Shown here piece after piece: positions 32,974 to 45,714 of a stretch of DNA of 64,000 bases (position 1 is the stretch's first letter; each line of letters starts with the position of its first letter). The DNA comes from Cercophora sp. LCS_1 (Eukaryota > Ascomycota > Sordariomycetes > Sordariales > Lasiosphaeriaceae), in NCBI GenBank assembly GCA_036250225.1, contig JAPZLL010000002.1:496001-560000 (forward strand). The letters run 5' to 3'. The notes beneath the pieces were generated by a model. The model saw only the letters and a program-made list of their open reading frames with translations. It made no database searches and was not told where the DNA came from. The position numbers and the translations under genes were made by a program.

Positions 32974-34538
32974 CTATCGCTCATAATACGAATGCTCAGG
33001 AGGATGTTGCTCTCCGGATCCGATATGCTGCTGGGCGCCAGACTCGCCATACCATCCCGGATAATTGTCTGTGGGCTTGGAATACGAGTATGATTGTTGC
33101 CAAGATCCATAGCTGGATGAAGGGACGGCTCCGGCGGACAGCGATACATTGTGTTCCAGCGTCGTACCCGGGACGGTCTCGATCCCAGGGATGGTTGTTG
33201 CGATTGGTGGTGGGTACATGTCGCTCGAGATTGAGCCTGACTTGCGATCGTAAGGGCGGCTTGAGTGGTTGCTCATCTGGGAGATGGATGGGTACTGCTG
33301 AGGGGTCTCGGCAGCGCCAAAGGACATGGATCGAGAAGGAGGAGCTGGATAAGTCGACCATCCCATCTCGTCCCTCGATGATGATTCGGGGCCAACTGAT
33401 GCTGACCAAGTGGCCGACGGTGGCGGCGCGTGGGGTGTATATGGCGAGAACGCAGGTGTCACTGGCGATTCAGCGGGATACGATCTCCAAGTATTGTTGA
33501 GGTCGCTTGGCTTTGAAGAGCTGGGGCTGGCGTCTGCAGACATCCAGTTGGTCATACCGCTGTGATGCCCGTAATCGTACGGCCGAGAACTTGTCGCGCT
33601 CGAGGGCACTGGAGGAGCCTTAGCAGGCTGGCCTTGGACGAGGCACGCATTTGGCATCAGAGGCAGGGGACACGACTTACTCTTAGAGTCAGGGGTATAG
33701 TTTTCAGTCCCTGCTGGCCTCGTGGGCGGCGGCATGTTTTGGATCGATGGCATCGACAGTTGCGGGTAGGGTTGGCTGCCGTGCATTTCGGAAGGGAGCC
33801 CCGTCTGCAAGGCCGGCGAGGACGAGGTGGACGCGATTTTGGGCCCGACCGAGGATCGAGAGGCCGATTTCTGTCGCGTATCTTGGGGCGGTTGCTGGTC
33901 TACAGGATAAAAGCTGCATTCCTTCTTTAAACGGATGCAGTTTACACAACGCCCCTGGACGTCATTTTGTGATGGGATGCACCTAATCTTTCGTCGACGG
34001 CAGTGGCCTTGGGCGAGTCTCAGCGCGAAAGCCCACCCGGGGAAAGGGGATTGCTGTCAGCATTCCAAGTGGAAAACTTACCGCATGCAACGGATGTCCG
34101 GTGATATCCTAGTTTGTTTCTTCTTTTCTCTGCTGCCAGCGCGAGCGAGTCCTGGGTGGCCGACGATTGCTGCGGCGTCAGCGGGAGCTGCTGCGCCGGC
34201 GGCTGCGGCTGCGGCGCACCAACGGCCGGCGTCGATATGGAGCGCTTCAGCTTCAGCGATTTGGAGAACGAGTCAGATCGATCCCGCGGGGGGATGCCCG
34301 CGTCCGGGCCCGATCTCATATCCATTCCGGCGGACGATTGTGGCGGCACCGAGTAGTTGGGCAGATATCCAGATGGCGGCATGTCCATGTCGGCGCCGTT
34401 TTGTGACGGCGGTGGGGGGTACTGATATGACATTATGTCGGTCATGGGTGCTGGCGGTACAGAAGGATATATAGCGGAGTCGCCTGATCCCCAGTGGTCC
34501 AGATTCGATTTGAGAGGAGGTGGAGCGACGACTGCCAT
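32974..34538 (-). CDS. Zn2Cys6 fungal transcription factor
   Basis: Exons 34538-34082 and 34007-32974 on the minus strand give 496 residues. The 74-nt intron (GTAAGT donor, CAAG acceptor) cuts inside the zinc cluster, after the first Cys. The spliced product has Cys152, 155, 162, 173, 176 and 183, with the exact C-x2-C-x6-C-x10-C-x2-C-x6-C spacing: CGHCRRRKIRC then CVNCIRLKKEC. It is preceded by EKRRNKLGYHRTSVA. The cluster lies internally, not at the N-terminus. Both flanks are disordered and rich in Pro, Ser, Tyr and Gln, as in activation domains; no middle-homology domain is seen. An ATG 19 codons inside the open frame was taken as start, because no in-frame ATG precedes it. A further 48-nt stop-free intron may lie at 33680-33633. 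Its targets are unknown; the long empty flanks suggest complex control. Confidence 0.9.
33633..33680 (-). other. possible in-frame optional intron in the Zn2Cys6 gene
   Basis: On the minus strand it starts GTAAGT, contains CTGATG, and ends TCCAAG. It is 48 nt, a multiple of three without a stop, so both spliced and unspliced forms are open (16-residue difference). Confidence 0.4.
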
Positions 34539-35366
34539 GAACGAGACTTGCTCTGGTTGTGGTGAGAGGTTGTCAGGGAGAAAACCGGGGTCCAAGTTGA
34601 GCGCCGGGTGGTTGAGGGAAGTGGCAAGAGAGCAAGCGAGTATTACAGCGGGTCTCGAGCGACGGTCGACTAAGTTCCAGGTATGCAGCTATGGCAAGCA
34701 AGCTATACTCTTACTCGGCGTCTTGTGATGCTTGCTGATATTGACAACGGCTAGTCTTAAGGCATAGGTCATAACGTGTTGCACTGGTTGGCGGCCTTAG
34801 GTCCTAGTCCTGTGTGTCCGTGGAAACGGCCGTCGTTTTTCTTTGGTCTCCTGGGTAGTAGTGTTGCGGATGCGGTTGCGGTCCGGGGGCGGGAGACGGA
34901 TGAAGGCGTCTTTTGGTTCTTCCAGATGTGCTGGTGGCCAAGGCCGATCAAGGCTTCAGAAGGTGACAGAGACAAACGGGACAGAGGCCAGGTAGCGAGC
35001 GAGCGATGAACGGGCCAATGGTCCTGATGAAGGACTCCGCGGTTCGCGGCAACTGGAGCGGCGAGGATCCAAGCACTGTGACTGGCGACTAAAATATACG
35101 CCCCTTCTCCGGGATCCAGCCTGGGGATTTACTCCTGGGGAAGGCTGGGGCAGCGGGAACGGCAACGGTAACGGTAACCCTCTTGTGTGTTGCAGGGTCA
35201 AGACGGAAAGAGAGGAGACTGGGCTGGGGCCTATATGTGAGGCCGAGTATACCCAAGTGTGTGCGAGTGGGTGAGTGTGCGTTGCGGGAGGGCGAGAGAG
35301 TGTGTTTGTGGTCGGAGTCTGGGTGTCTGAGCTGTCGACGACAGACAGTTGGGGGAAGGCCAGCCA

Positions 35367-35379
35367 GGGGGGGGGGGGG
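35367..35379. repeat. poly(G) run of 13
   Basis: Uninterrupted G on the plus strand, flanked by GCCA and TGGC. It lies about 0.8 kb upstream of the Zn2Cys6 start codon. Confidence 0.85.
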
Positions 35380-35800
35380 TGGCAGCTGTTTTCTGTGGAG
35401 AGGTGCTGCAGTGCACGAACGAAACGAACCGCGTGCTGGCTGGGATGGAACCGGAACCTGGAGGAAGCTTGGTAGGCCGCGTTGAAGACACGGCTCGCAC
35501 CCCAATTTTTTGTACCTGATAGAGAGGGATGGGTGGTCGAATGTGGGCAGGGGGCTCCCGCAGTTGCTGTTTTTGGAAGTCCTCGTACAACCTTCTGGGC
35601 TCTCAGTGTCTGCCGGCCGCTGATTGCAGCGCTTCGCGGCAATGACAAGATCAAGATCGGGCACGCTTGCGACGACGCTTCCTGTCTGTTTGGGGAAGTA
35701 GTATATGTGGAATGTGTGTACTGGGAGGCTTGGAGCTACTAGTGAGCTGCGCGGGGTGGGTGGAAGGGGGGGCCACCACGCGGGAGGGTCGAGGCTTGTT

Positions 35801-35842
35801 TGAGAGCCGGGGCGAGAGTGAGAGCCGGGGCGAGAGTGAGAG
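35801..35842. repeat. 18-bp tandem repeat, 2.3 units
   Basis: The unit TGAGAGCCGGGGCGAGAG is repeated exactly at 35801 and 35819, with a third partial TGAGAG. Confidence 0.9.
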
Positions 35843-38800
35843 GCGATGGCAGCTGGAGCCGCGCTTTAGTGTGAGGTGAGTGATTACCTCCCCGACTTCC
35901 GGTTCAGGAGCTCGTTTGCTAAGATTTTGTTGGCTGTTGTGAGGGGGGTGCTGCTATTGCTCTGTTGCAGGATAAGCAAAAAAAAACCAGTGTCTTGGCC
36001 ATTCACGTCGCCAGCCCTCGCCTGTGCGCTTGCGCTGGACGGCGAGTGACGATATCGGCTCTCGACGGTCGCAGCGACTCCTGGTGCGCGTGCGCTTTCT
36101 TACTCGCAGCAGCCCGATGACGCGAATGGCGTTTGCAGTTTGACGGCGATGCGATTATCCCCGGCCAGGTCGGGTTGGCGGACGGCAGAGGCGCGTGGGT
36201 TCACGGGTCGGGAGCGGTCCATGTAATTCGGTCAAGGAATCGAATCGTATCACCGGTAGCTCACTTTTTGCGTTTGTCGCGAACCTTGCTTTTTCGGGAT
36301 CGCTACCCTTTGCTTGCTTTTCCCCCCTCTTGTCGATGAGGGTGCGTCAGTTTGTCGCTCTCAAAATCCCTCCCACCATGAGACTCGTCATGGGAGGGCC
36401 AAGGTTGTCGTCGGTTTGGTCGACAATGCGATGGCGATGATGATGGTAAGGGCCCTTGCGTCAGACACGGTTCCGGTTGCAAGGTGCAAGCGGAACGGGC
36501 GATATATCGGAAAGAGCGACAGTCGTGAGGGTCGAGTCCAGGGAGGTCGCAAAGTTTATAAGAGAAGATGTCGTTTATATTGGCCTGCGAGCAGGGTTGT
36601 CTCGCACGTCTTGTCTGGGTGGCAAGGAATGTTGCAAGGTCCAATGTGCCAGGGCAGAAAAGACCGGGCATAGACAGACAGACAGCACTCGTCAATACCT
36701 CGATAAAAGAAAAATCGGCGACAGGGAGGCTAATGTTTGTGGTGCTTTCGTGCTTTGCTTGACTCTTTCTCTTTATTCCGCAGGCAGGTGCCAGTCGAGA
36801 CGGGCAAGCGGCGACAACAATGGGAAAGAACAGATGCCGGACAGGGAAATGGAAGTTCAGATGCAGCCAAAATGCGAAAATGGCTTGGATCTGATCTGGC
36901 AGTCTGCGGATCTATCTGCTCTGCGGTGATTTCACGGAGTGCAGAGAATAGTCGGAGAATTATTATTTTTTTCCCCCAAGTGTCGTCAGTTCGTCTGGAA
37001 AGCTCATCAAGTCGGCTTCACATCAAGCTCTTTCCATGCGAGGGTCCCTCTCCCACACGCCCCCCGTGCACCCCCCCCAACTTGGAAAAATTGGCTGTTA
37101 GGGTCTTTCTGGCGCAATTCATCCTCTGGCCATTGGCAAGGGCTGAAACAAGACTCCCACCGTGTCTGGCTCTCCGGAAAGGAGAGCGGATTTTCTTCCA
37201 TGGCTTCGACAAGCACAACAACAACCCACCCACCCACCCTGGCCAGCTAGCTAGGCTATCCAAGCAGTTGATTAACCGATCTGGTATGCAACAACAGGCG
37301 CGGGCATAAGTGGTGCCCCATCTATCGACCCCTTCCATGTGTCGTGGCGAGGTACCTGTTCTAAGTCTTGATTCTGCCATGAATCCCCAGCTTGTACCCC
37401 GGCTTCCGTCCCGAAGTCCCAAGTGGGCGACATGAACCACTGCCGGGTACATTGGCGGGCAATCATCGATACCGGTCGTCTCAGAGCACCCTGTGGTATA
37501 GTTGGCTGGGTATACTTGCCGGGGGTGTGACAGCTCTGCTTATCACTGCAGCGAGTTGCCTCATGCTCTCCTTGCCCACGAAGCTTCTTTGTTCCACCCC
37601 CAGCCAGCCAGATCGCGCAGAGTCCCCGAGAACTCGGGGAAGAAAGGGTTCTGGGGGATGGGCTTGCTTGCTTGGTTGCCTCGAGAGCTACATCCCTGTC
37701 CAGCGTTGTAATCCCTCATGCGCAGAAGGGTGGCATTCGGCCGGGAACGACCCCATGGAGGAGATCCGATCTTGGAACCTGAGAAATCGGCACGGAAGGC
37801 GATCAAGAAGCCTGGTGGAATGTCTGAAGCCCAGGTGCAAGCTGGTTGATCAGGGCTCTGCGTTCGCGGGGGCACGAACATCAGGCACGAATAGTGTATA
37901 ATGTCCCAGATGTTGAGGCCGAGAGAGGGTGGCATGGAATTGAACGCGCTGCAACATGGCTGCGTCCGCCAGGCTCACTCGCTCACACCACATGACAACA
38001 GTGCGCAACAGCACGAGAGTGAGAAAGATGGCAAAGTCCAGAGGGGGTGTCTGAGAGCAGGCATCAGTCAATTCTCCGTGCTTTGGCTTTCCGTCAGGAA
38101 TTGGGTAGCTTCGCTGGCCCTGGCAAAGAATGCTTCCCCTGCCGAGGCCTGGCACAACCTGCCCACGAATCCCTGACTAATAATCGCCAAGAATCGCATA
38201 CCAAGGCTTTTACAGGCTCGAGGCTGTTGCACGCGCACCCCCCTGTCCTTGTCGGCGTGTCTCTTGTGTTGAGCGCACCAGCCGGGGCCTTCCAGCCACC
38301 ATTGCAAAGACTGGGCCGGGATGTCGTTGTTATAATTGGATTTTTGTTATTATTATCCTTTTGCCTTTCGCTCGCAGCTCGGCCATACCCATTATTAACC
38401 AACAGCCAGTGACGCGGTTCTTTGGAAGAAGTACGCTTTCCACTTCTTCCCCGATTCAGGCCCCAACAGCATCATCGGCAACCAAGGGAGAATGGAGTCG
38501 CTAGACGGGGCGAGGGAAGGGCGGAAAGCTTCGAGAACGTTGATCGGCGTCAAGGTTGTGGGCGCGGAACGCAAGGTCTAACACGCCCGAGTCACATGGT
38601 CAAGAGCAGCTAGCGTCCTTGTAGTGCAGCGTAGCGTAGCTAGTCCCTGGCACATCCGCTCAAGGTGTGGTCCGAGGTTAGAGGACCAGCAAGCTTAAGC
38701 GCCCGTTATGCAGGTCGTTGGAGAAGCTACCCCTCCTCTTCTGAGTGTGCAAGTTGACAACACTACCGTACCCCCTCAGGCTGCCCGGCCAGCCCGCCGC

Positions 38801-41800
38801 GGGCACTCGGGCATCCGCCGCGGTCGGGTACCTTGCAGCAAGCCAGGTGGTGGCAACAGCCGTCATTGAGACCCCAGGCCCTGGAAATCAGATGGGGACT
38901 GGATCAGAGAGTGACATTGGGGGGTAATCGGGGAAGAGGGGATCATGGCATTGGCCGATCCGCCCAACGCGCCCCCCCCGCGACCACTTCCCTTTCATTT
39001 TGTGCAAGCTGCAGTGCGACGTCGAGATGTGCGCTGTCGATATTGGCTATTTGGGCATGCGCACCCGTCAAAGGTTCGAGTGATAGCCCACGCGCTGGTA
39101 AAATGCCGGCTAGAAGCCGCTGGCGTGGTGCTTCACGCCCGGCCGAGATCCCTAGCTCCGATCATCCAACGCCGCCGCGGACGCTTACACTGCGTTCCGT
39201 CACACAACATGTGCGGTCCGTTGTGCTTTGCACGTTTCTCAGCGGGGGCTAGGGTCGTGTTTCCAGGGTCGGCCGAGGGGGTCTCGGGCGTAGAGTGCCG
39301 GTGGCAGCTGCGAGTCATCGGCGGGGTGGTATTCTCATAAGTGACAAACGCCATGCGGTGGCCAGACAGCCGCATATCCGTCAGCTGTTGCACGACATGC
39401 AGAGACCAACTTGCCAGTTGTTACAATGGAAATGCCATGTGATCAAACACAGGCGAGCCACGACGACTGTCGGCTTGTTGAGTCGCTTCTGGAAGCTTCA
39501 AAGAAGGTGTCGATGTCTGTCGCGAATCCCCCATCCGGAGAACAAGGTAAGCCCAGCAATCTGGGCCAGCCGGCCGAGGTCCGACGAGGCAAATCAGGGA
39601 ATCCATGGCGTCCACGTCGGGACGTCTGACATCCCGGAGATCCTCAAGGATGGCGATACTTGGATGTAGAAAAAGTCGAGAGGACGATATGGGACGAACC
39701 AGATCTGTTTATGCAACAAGCGAGCGCAGGGTCTTGTAGCGGTCGATCAGGTACTGATCTCCGCCGGGATAGGCCCCTTGACGGAGAACCCGACAGAGCC
39801 ATCCGTATTTGTATTTTGTGCAATGCAATACCGAGCGCATCAACTGTCGTCAACAGCTGGGCCCTCCAATGATGTCGACCTGGGCCGATCAAACGGCAAA
39901 CCCACCGCGGATGGGCAGATGGCAGCATCACCCAGTGGCATGGGATCACGACATCAGATGAATGAGCAGGACCGCTGCAGTCTGCAGATCTGGCCGTCGC
40001 GCCGCTCTCGCTTTCTGAAATGCCTTCGCCGGCGCTTTGCACGGATGTTGTTCCCTATTTGCTGCCTTCCATCAGGAATAGGGCCGAAATAAGTCGGGGG
40101 GGGAAAAACGGAACTTGCTGTGGTTGGTTTTGCGACGCCGGTAGCGGTCGCTTCCCATGGTTCTGACGGTCTCACCATGTTTGCTGGCAAGCCCTGGATG
40201 GCGCCCTTCCGTAAACTCAGAAACCATGCGGGGAAGGCGCTATCTCTAGTGAGCTAGCGGATGGGGATGCGCTAACGCTTGATTTTACTAGCCCCATGCA
40301 CTGGCCAGGTACCCGCCGCTCTCGCCCCCAGGAGCCCGGCAAAGCTGCCAGCATCAACCTGTGTCGTCAATTTTGAACGGAAGTGACAACCAAGTTGCCG
40401 TTCAACTGCCCGTCCACGGAGGTTTCAAGCTGGTTCCTTCCGCACGTGCAATATTGTCGACCCGGCCATGCCTGTTCTCATATTGGTCTTGGATAGATTA
40501 AAACATTGGCCCTAGCGCCAGCCTGTTTCCCTCATCCCAACTCTCTCCAGGAAAAGTTCCCCTGCAGCGGCGCTGCAATCTTCGGGAACACAGATGCAGT
40601 CCAGCCATGCACGAACTGCATCCAGCACAATTCAGCCTACGCACAACCATCACAGCGACTGCGTCTTTGGAACCAGCTTGGCGGACAGGTCGGCGCCATT
40701 CTGGAATCCCGTGGCATCTGGTCGATGGTGCTCTGTAACCTGGCAGCCCGGTAGCCGAAAGTCAGGAGACCCGTCCACGTCACAAACTTGCTGTCTCCTT
40801 CTGCGACCAGATTCTAGGTGGTTCATACCACAGAGGTAGGTAATAGCAGCTAACTCACCCCATCCCTGACCACAGCTTTCAGCAGCGGCTCGAGAGTTCG
40901 GCTCAGCCCTGCCAGGGCGGAAACACGCGATGGAGAGCCGCTGCCGTCGTTGTTTCTGGCCGAGGACAATTAAACTAAACGTCTGAGCCACCACTATCGA
41001 TGATTCTGTCGTCGACAGGATTTTGCGGTTTCTGGAACAACGTCATTGCTCGTATCCAACAGTCGGGACAAGCATCCAGAGCTGCATTATCCGCACGGTC
41101 TCGAAGCATCGTCTGGTCTCGGATGTTCGGATGAAGTTCCTCGGGCTTGTGGCAGATCTCGACGCACAAGGCAATGGCCAGGGGTCACAGTGTTATTCTT
41201 ATCGGACTCGGTGCTTCATGACGGCAATCCCATCATGCAGTCCCGAGCAAAGTCCGCTAACTCAACGATGTGGGCCCGATCGCTGCGGACAAGTAAACAG
41301 CACTATACGCAACGGAAACCGGAGAGCTGTTATGCTTGCCTGGTCGAAGCTTCAAGTCACCCCATCGCCATCAACAGTGGGCCGACACGAGAAAACATGG
41401 CTTCTGAATGTTTGATCTTCTTTTAGCCAGAATGCTTCGAAAAGTGTCTCTAGCCCCGTCTCCACGCAGTGTAAAGTGCCTGACTGGAGACGAGAATCTG
41501 GCAAAATCGGTGGTCGGCCCGGTTTTAACCACTCTAAATCGTGCAGCACCTCGTTCGGAAAATAACAGTAGCTCTGTTTTGTTATCAGTTGTGGCCGAAG
41601 CGACAACCAAGAAGACACTTGTCACTGAAGGCGCACCAATGCCCGGTGGGAAAATCCAAGATGCAGGTTCCGGATTCTAACGGCAGGGATGATTGTCCCC
41701 CCTCTCGAGGCAACCATACAGTTACAAGTTGCGATCTCCAAGGGTCAAGTCGGCGGATCTGATATTGTCCCGGAACCCCTTGCGCGTGTTTAGATTGCAC

Positions 41801-43368
41801 AAGAGCGATTGTATCAACATGGACTGTGCTTCTCACAACGTCGACAATGGCAATTGGCTTGTGAGTTTCCGGATATCTTCGCGCATGCCGAAGCTCCTGA
41901 CCGGTTGCTCGCCTCGAGGATGATGAGTTCAGGCATATCGCAAAGGGCCGGCAAGTTGACTTGGTCTTGCACGTTGAGGATGTGCACCAGTCTGGGCATG
42001 GCATCGTTCTAGAATCTTTCCGGTCTGGACGTGGTCGTCGAGCCCAATGCAGCGGGAACGCGGGATTTCCGTCGACAAGAGCCTCAGGACGGAATTCCCG
42101 CACGCAACAAAGCCTGCGAGCTGTTACATCGCATCAAGCCATCGCAGCTCTTGGGTTTGCAGATGGAACGCTGCACATCTGCGAACTGTGTATCTGAGCT
42201 CGTCCCAATACGTTCTACCGATTAGATGAGGGTGTCATTGTGCTCCAGCATCTTTGTCATTGTTGTCCTGATGCATCGAGGCGGGCGCAACGCAGTGGCC
42301 TATCGCATGGGCTTGGTGCGACCCCCACAAGATGAAATCCAGGAACTCTGAGGAACATGGACAGCCGCTCCCGTATTGCCCCATCTCCGAAGCTGAAGCA
42401 GAGATTGACCAGAGACGCAAACCACAGAACTCGTTCGATGCCCTCCTCACGTTGGAGAACGACACGGCCAATTACAAAGCCCAACAATTCAGTGGAAGGG
42501 GTCGCGAATGCCGTCAGCTCGGCAAAGAAACGTGCTTCTGAGACATGGCTGCTATTTTACACTACTTGAAGGTGGCGCCACCGAGGGGTATTTCTGCATG
42601 TCTCATTTGATCCCCCACGGGATGACGACAGAGCTGGAGCTTGACGCGTCGAATGGACGCGGCGGGCGCTGAGACGCCACAAGATTATCCCTCCCTTTGG
42701 CGTACCTCGAGGTGATTCGAAGGTGATGAGGGCGCAGAAAAAGGAGGGAGAAGATGACCAAACGTGGGCTGGCTCTCCCTCTGGTTGGGCCATCTCGCAA
42801 TCGATGCGCTGGCCGGCGTTTAGCTTGACGTGTGGTCACAAGCGATTCAATAGTTGGTCACAAAGAGGATGGAGGCCGACTTCGCGACATGGGGAGTGTC
42901 TGTGCTGCTTGGAATTTGTGGTGCTTTCCGCATGCCCCTCGGCGAGTCGGCATGCGCCGTTGCTTCTTTCGTAGGGTTCCAGGCTCCCTAGCAAACTAGC
43001 TAAAGGCGTCTGTGGTTCGGGAGATACGAAGCGCCAGTTGGAGTTTTTCCAAATTCCAAGTCCGAGGGTCGGGGACCATGACAAAGGACTCTCTTGGTCG
43101 CCGAGGATGACCTGGTTCCGGCGACTTGTCGAGTGACAAAAGGACGAGTGAGAGTCAAAGGATGAAAGAAGGATTTCCGTGCCTCTTGACTGAGACGGTT
43201 CTCGGTTGAAGCCTGGCCCCGGGCCGGCAAGACGTCATTCGGAGTTGTGCCGCCAGCGGGCAGGGCTGAGCTACAGCGCGCTTGGCTGTCTCTAGCGCAC
43301 ATCACATCTGCGTCAGTTGTCATAAATCGCGGCAACGGGCGGGAATCGGAGATCGCCCGCTCCCGCCC

Positions 43369-43397
43369 TGTGCGTGTGCGTGTGCGTGTGCGTGTGC
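43369..43397. repeat. hexanucleotide tandem repeat (TGTGCG)n
   Basis: 4.8 exact units. Purine-pyrimidine alternation makes it a potential Z-DNA-forming stretch. Confidence 0.9.
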
Positions 43398-43851
43398 CTC
43401 GACGTCGCATCACATCGCACTCAAGAGGATGGGCGCGAGATTGGTGATTGGCATTGTGGCGGCGGCGGGCGCGTGATCCAGTTGAGGGCTTCGTGCAAGT
43501 GTCCACCCTGCCCATCAGCGCCAGGGCGTGCTCGGCACGGAGTAGCGATTTGGATAGTTGACGTTGCACTGAAAAGCCAGGGGTCAGGTCCCTGGAGCTA
43601 AGAGCCAGGTATCGAGATGGGAGAACAATCCACTTGTACAGAATACCACTTACTGATTGATTGGCTTCTTCTCGGTTAAATACTTGTCGTTTTGGTTCTT
43701 GATCGAGTGTCCTCACAACTAGGCATCTTGATGAGTGCCTTTATGAATGTCTTGTAAGTGTTCCTGACAACTGCCTTCCGGCTGCCTTCACAATATCTTC
43801 ATGAAGCGTCTTGATGTGAGTATTCACAAATGTCCCCGAGTGTCTAAGTGT

Positions 43852-45263
43852 CTACGCCCCGCCCTGATAACTATACTCGCTCCTCCAAGCTCCATAGTCT
43901 TGATACCGTACAGGTTCGTAACTGGCTGGCGCCTCATCCGTGATAAACCGTGGCAGCGTCCGCACGGTATGTGATGGAACGGGAGCCACGAAGAAGGGGA
44001 TCGAGTAGCGAGATGGGACCCCCTTTTCGCTGATCTCGTTAGGGCTGGGTACGGAGACGCGGTGGAGGGCGGAGATGAAGTAACCTGTTGGGTTAGCACC
44101 ATCTTGTGTGTCAGGATGAAATCAGGGAGAAAGGCTAAGGTAGAAACAAGAAACGGACCATTGGTGAACCGTTGTAGCATATCGCCTACGTTCAAGACCA
44201 AGGCGCCTTCCTGCGGTATGGCTTTGGTGAAGGTCTTGGTCGTGGGGTCTTGGAGTTCGAGACCGCCGCTGGGATCTTGCGCATTGGGTTCCTGGAAGAG
44301 GAGGGTGAACGCCCTGGCCGTGTCAGTTTGGGTCTTGGAGTGTGAGTAATGTGCTCTATCTGCCGGGTTGCGTCTTGAGCGTGAGTGATGGAGGTGTGAA
44401 TGAGAGGGGGGCACAAGTGGATACGGGAGTAAACAACAAAATGGAATTAAAAAAGATAAAGAGAGAAAGAGAACATACCCCCAATCGCAATGAGCGGGGC
44501 ACCTCGTGAAACTCTCGCTCTCAGGTTTGTTCCTCCCAAAGCCAGGGTAATGCAGCATCCTCAGCTGACTGTGGTGTGGTGAGTTGAGGCCTCGAAACTC
44601 TGCCAGCTCCTCTGGAGAGAGGTCGAGCCCTTCACCAATGGCATCGAGGACGGTTTGTCCGACGGCACAGAGCCGCGCGTAGAGGCCTGCCATATAAGTC
44701 CTGAACCCAGGGAGGACGGATTCAGGGAGCCAGATGTTGGCTTGTTGGTCGTCATGTTCGGAGCCCACTTCGTAGTTCTCCTGTTGATGGTGAGATCCTT
44801 TTCCAGTTTCCTTTCGGGTTTCCTCTTGGAAGTCCGTCTCTCTCTTTACCCCTGGGTGTAAATGGGAACACGGAAGCTCAGATTACACTGATACCAAACG
44901 AAAGTAACCTACCTTGAAATCAACAACCCGTCTAAGCTCCCCCTCCACATCGCCCCCCTGACCATCGACCTCAGCACGGGAATACACCTTTTCCTTGCCA
45001 ATGCCCGAATACCCTCGGTGCGGCATTGCAGCTTCAGGATGCGGAGCTTTCATCTTTTCGGAAAGGGGCAAGTCGAAGAGACGTTTTGCCCAATGAAAAG
45101 CCTCGGCTGTTTCGGCTTGGGTGAGGCCATGGCCTGTGATGTATGCAAAGCCGTGGGTGTGGAGGGCTGTGACCAGGGACCGGGCGGACTGGAGGCGCTC
45201 ATCGGGGGAGGAGGTGGGGGTCGTGAAGGGGGACAGGGATATTGTGGGGATCGAAGGTGTCAT
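43852..45263 (-). CDS. 2-oxoglutarate/Fe(II)-dependent oxygenase (isopenicillin-N-synthase-like)
   Basis: Four exons on the minus strand, 45263-44913, 44780-44479, 44313-44159 and 44084-43852, give 346 residues. The N-terminal half has the DIOX_N pattern, with HGFAYITGHGLT and the motif FHWAKRLFDLPLSEKMK. The double-stranded beta-helix has the iron triad His214-x-Asp216 (in AHCDWG) and His277 (in ISALHRVS), plus Arg295-x-Ser297 (RYS) for 2-oxoglutarate. Intron 2 (165 nt) is free of stops and in frame, so an unspliced reading looks open but would break the HCDWG-AFTLLF strand. An ATG 46 codons upstream (45401) gives an S/T/P-rich extension and seems less likely. Substrate unknown; in fungi such enzymes act on secondary metabolites, gibberellin-like compounds or xenobiotics. 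It lies tandem with 45715-48927. Confidence 0.9.
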
Positions 45264-45714
45264 TTTGGTTGTCGTGGTTGCTTGTGGTGGCTGAGTTGTC
45301 AGGGAATTGGTTGTTGGTCCTGAATATGTGGAGTGGCTTTGTCGAGGTGGTGTTGAAAGGGGGAGAGGGGTGAACAAAGACGAGTGGTTGGTGCTTGTCA
45401 TTGGTGGGCGGAGCTGGAGGAATGTTGGGTAGTACTATCGTCTTACTGTTGCATGTGGTGTCTGTCGGTAGATGTGATACAACCTGGCGATGACGAAGCG
45501 AGTGCGTCCATGTCAGCCTTGTGCTGAACCAATTGTCAAGACATCCAAATTTGCTGATCAGTTGCCTGTTATCTCGCACAGCCGTGAGAGATCTCTATCT
45601 TGCTGACCTTGACGCCTGCAAAGCTCCCAGCCCTCGGTCTGAGATGCAGAGATTCAATAGCATCAGGGATATCTAGGTACACAGTGAGGCCGAGGTATCT
45701 AAACATGTACCCTC
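45264..45714. other. intergenic interval, no gene seen
   Basis: Promoter/5' UTR of the 2OG oxygenase and 3' flank of the next minus-strand gene. The first 138 nt are open and could extend the oxygenase. Confidence 0.5.

Larger units (their letters stand above)
34539..43851. other. gene-poor interval of about 9.3 kb, no confident gene
   Basis: Upstream of the Zn2Cys6 gene and downstream of the 2OG oxygenase. Many open frames of 60 to 190 codons occur on both strands, mostly overlapping, with no recognised domain and no convincing splice joins. Tandem and homopolymer repeats occur at 35367-35379, 35801-35842 and 43369-43397. The stretch 39.4-42.6 kb has slightly longer frames and might hold a decayed gene, but I cannot support one. 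Confidence 0.5.

Noticed and set aside
35089..35664. Proline-rich open frames upstream of the Zn2Cys6 gene
   Set aside because: Overlapping frames in two phases of a CT-rich tract that includes the 13-G run; more likely promoter or 5' UTR sequence.
36137..36260. Sequence with a B-box-like GGAATCGAATCG considered as a tRNA
   Set aside because: No matching A box or acceptor stem could be folded around it.
40506..40754. Sequence PCTNCIQHNSAYAQP resembling the second half of a Zn2Cys6 cluster
   Set aside because: The final Cys is Tyr, no first half is found upstream in any frame, and the rest of the frame looks random. A decayed transcription factor is possible but unsupported.
41585..42103. 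172-codon minus-strand open frame in the gene-poor region
   Set aside because: Cys-, Arg- and Ser-rich with no family match; neighbouring frames are equally open, which argues against coding.
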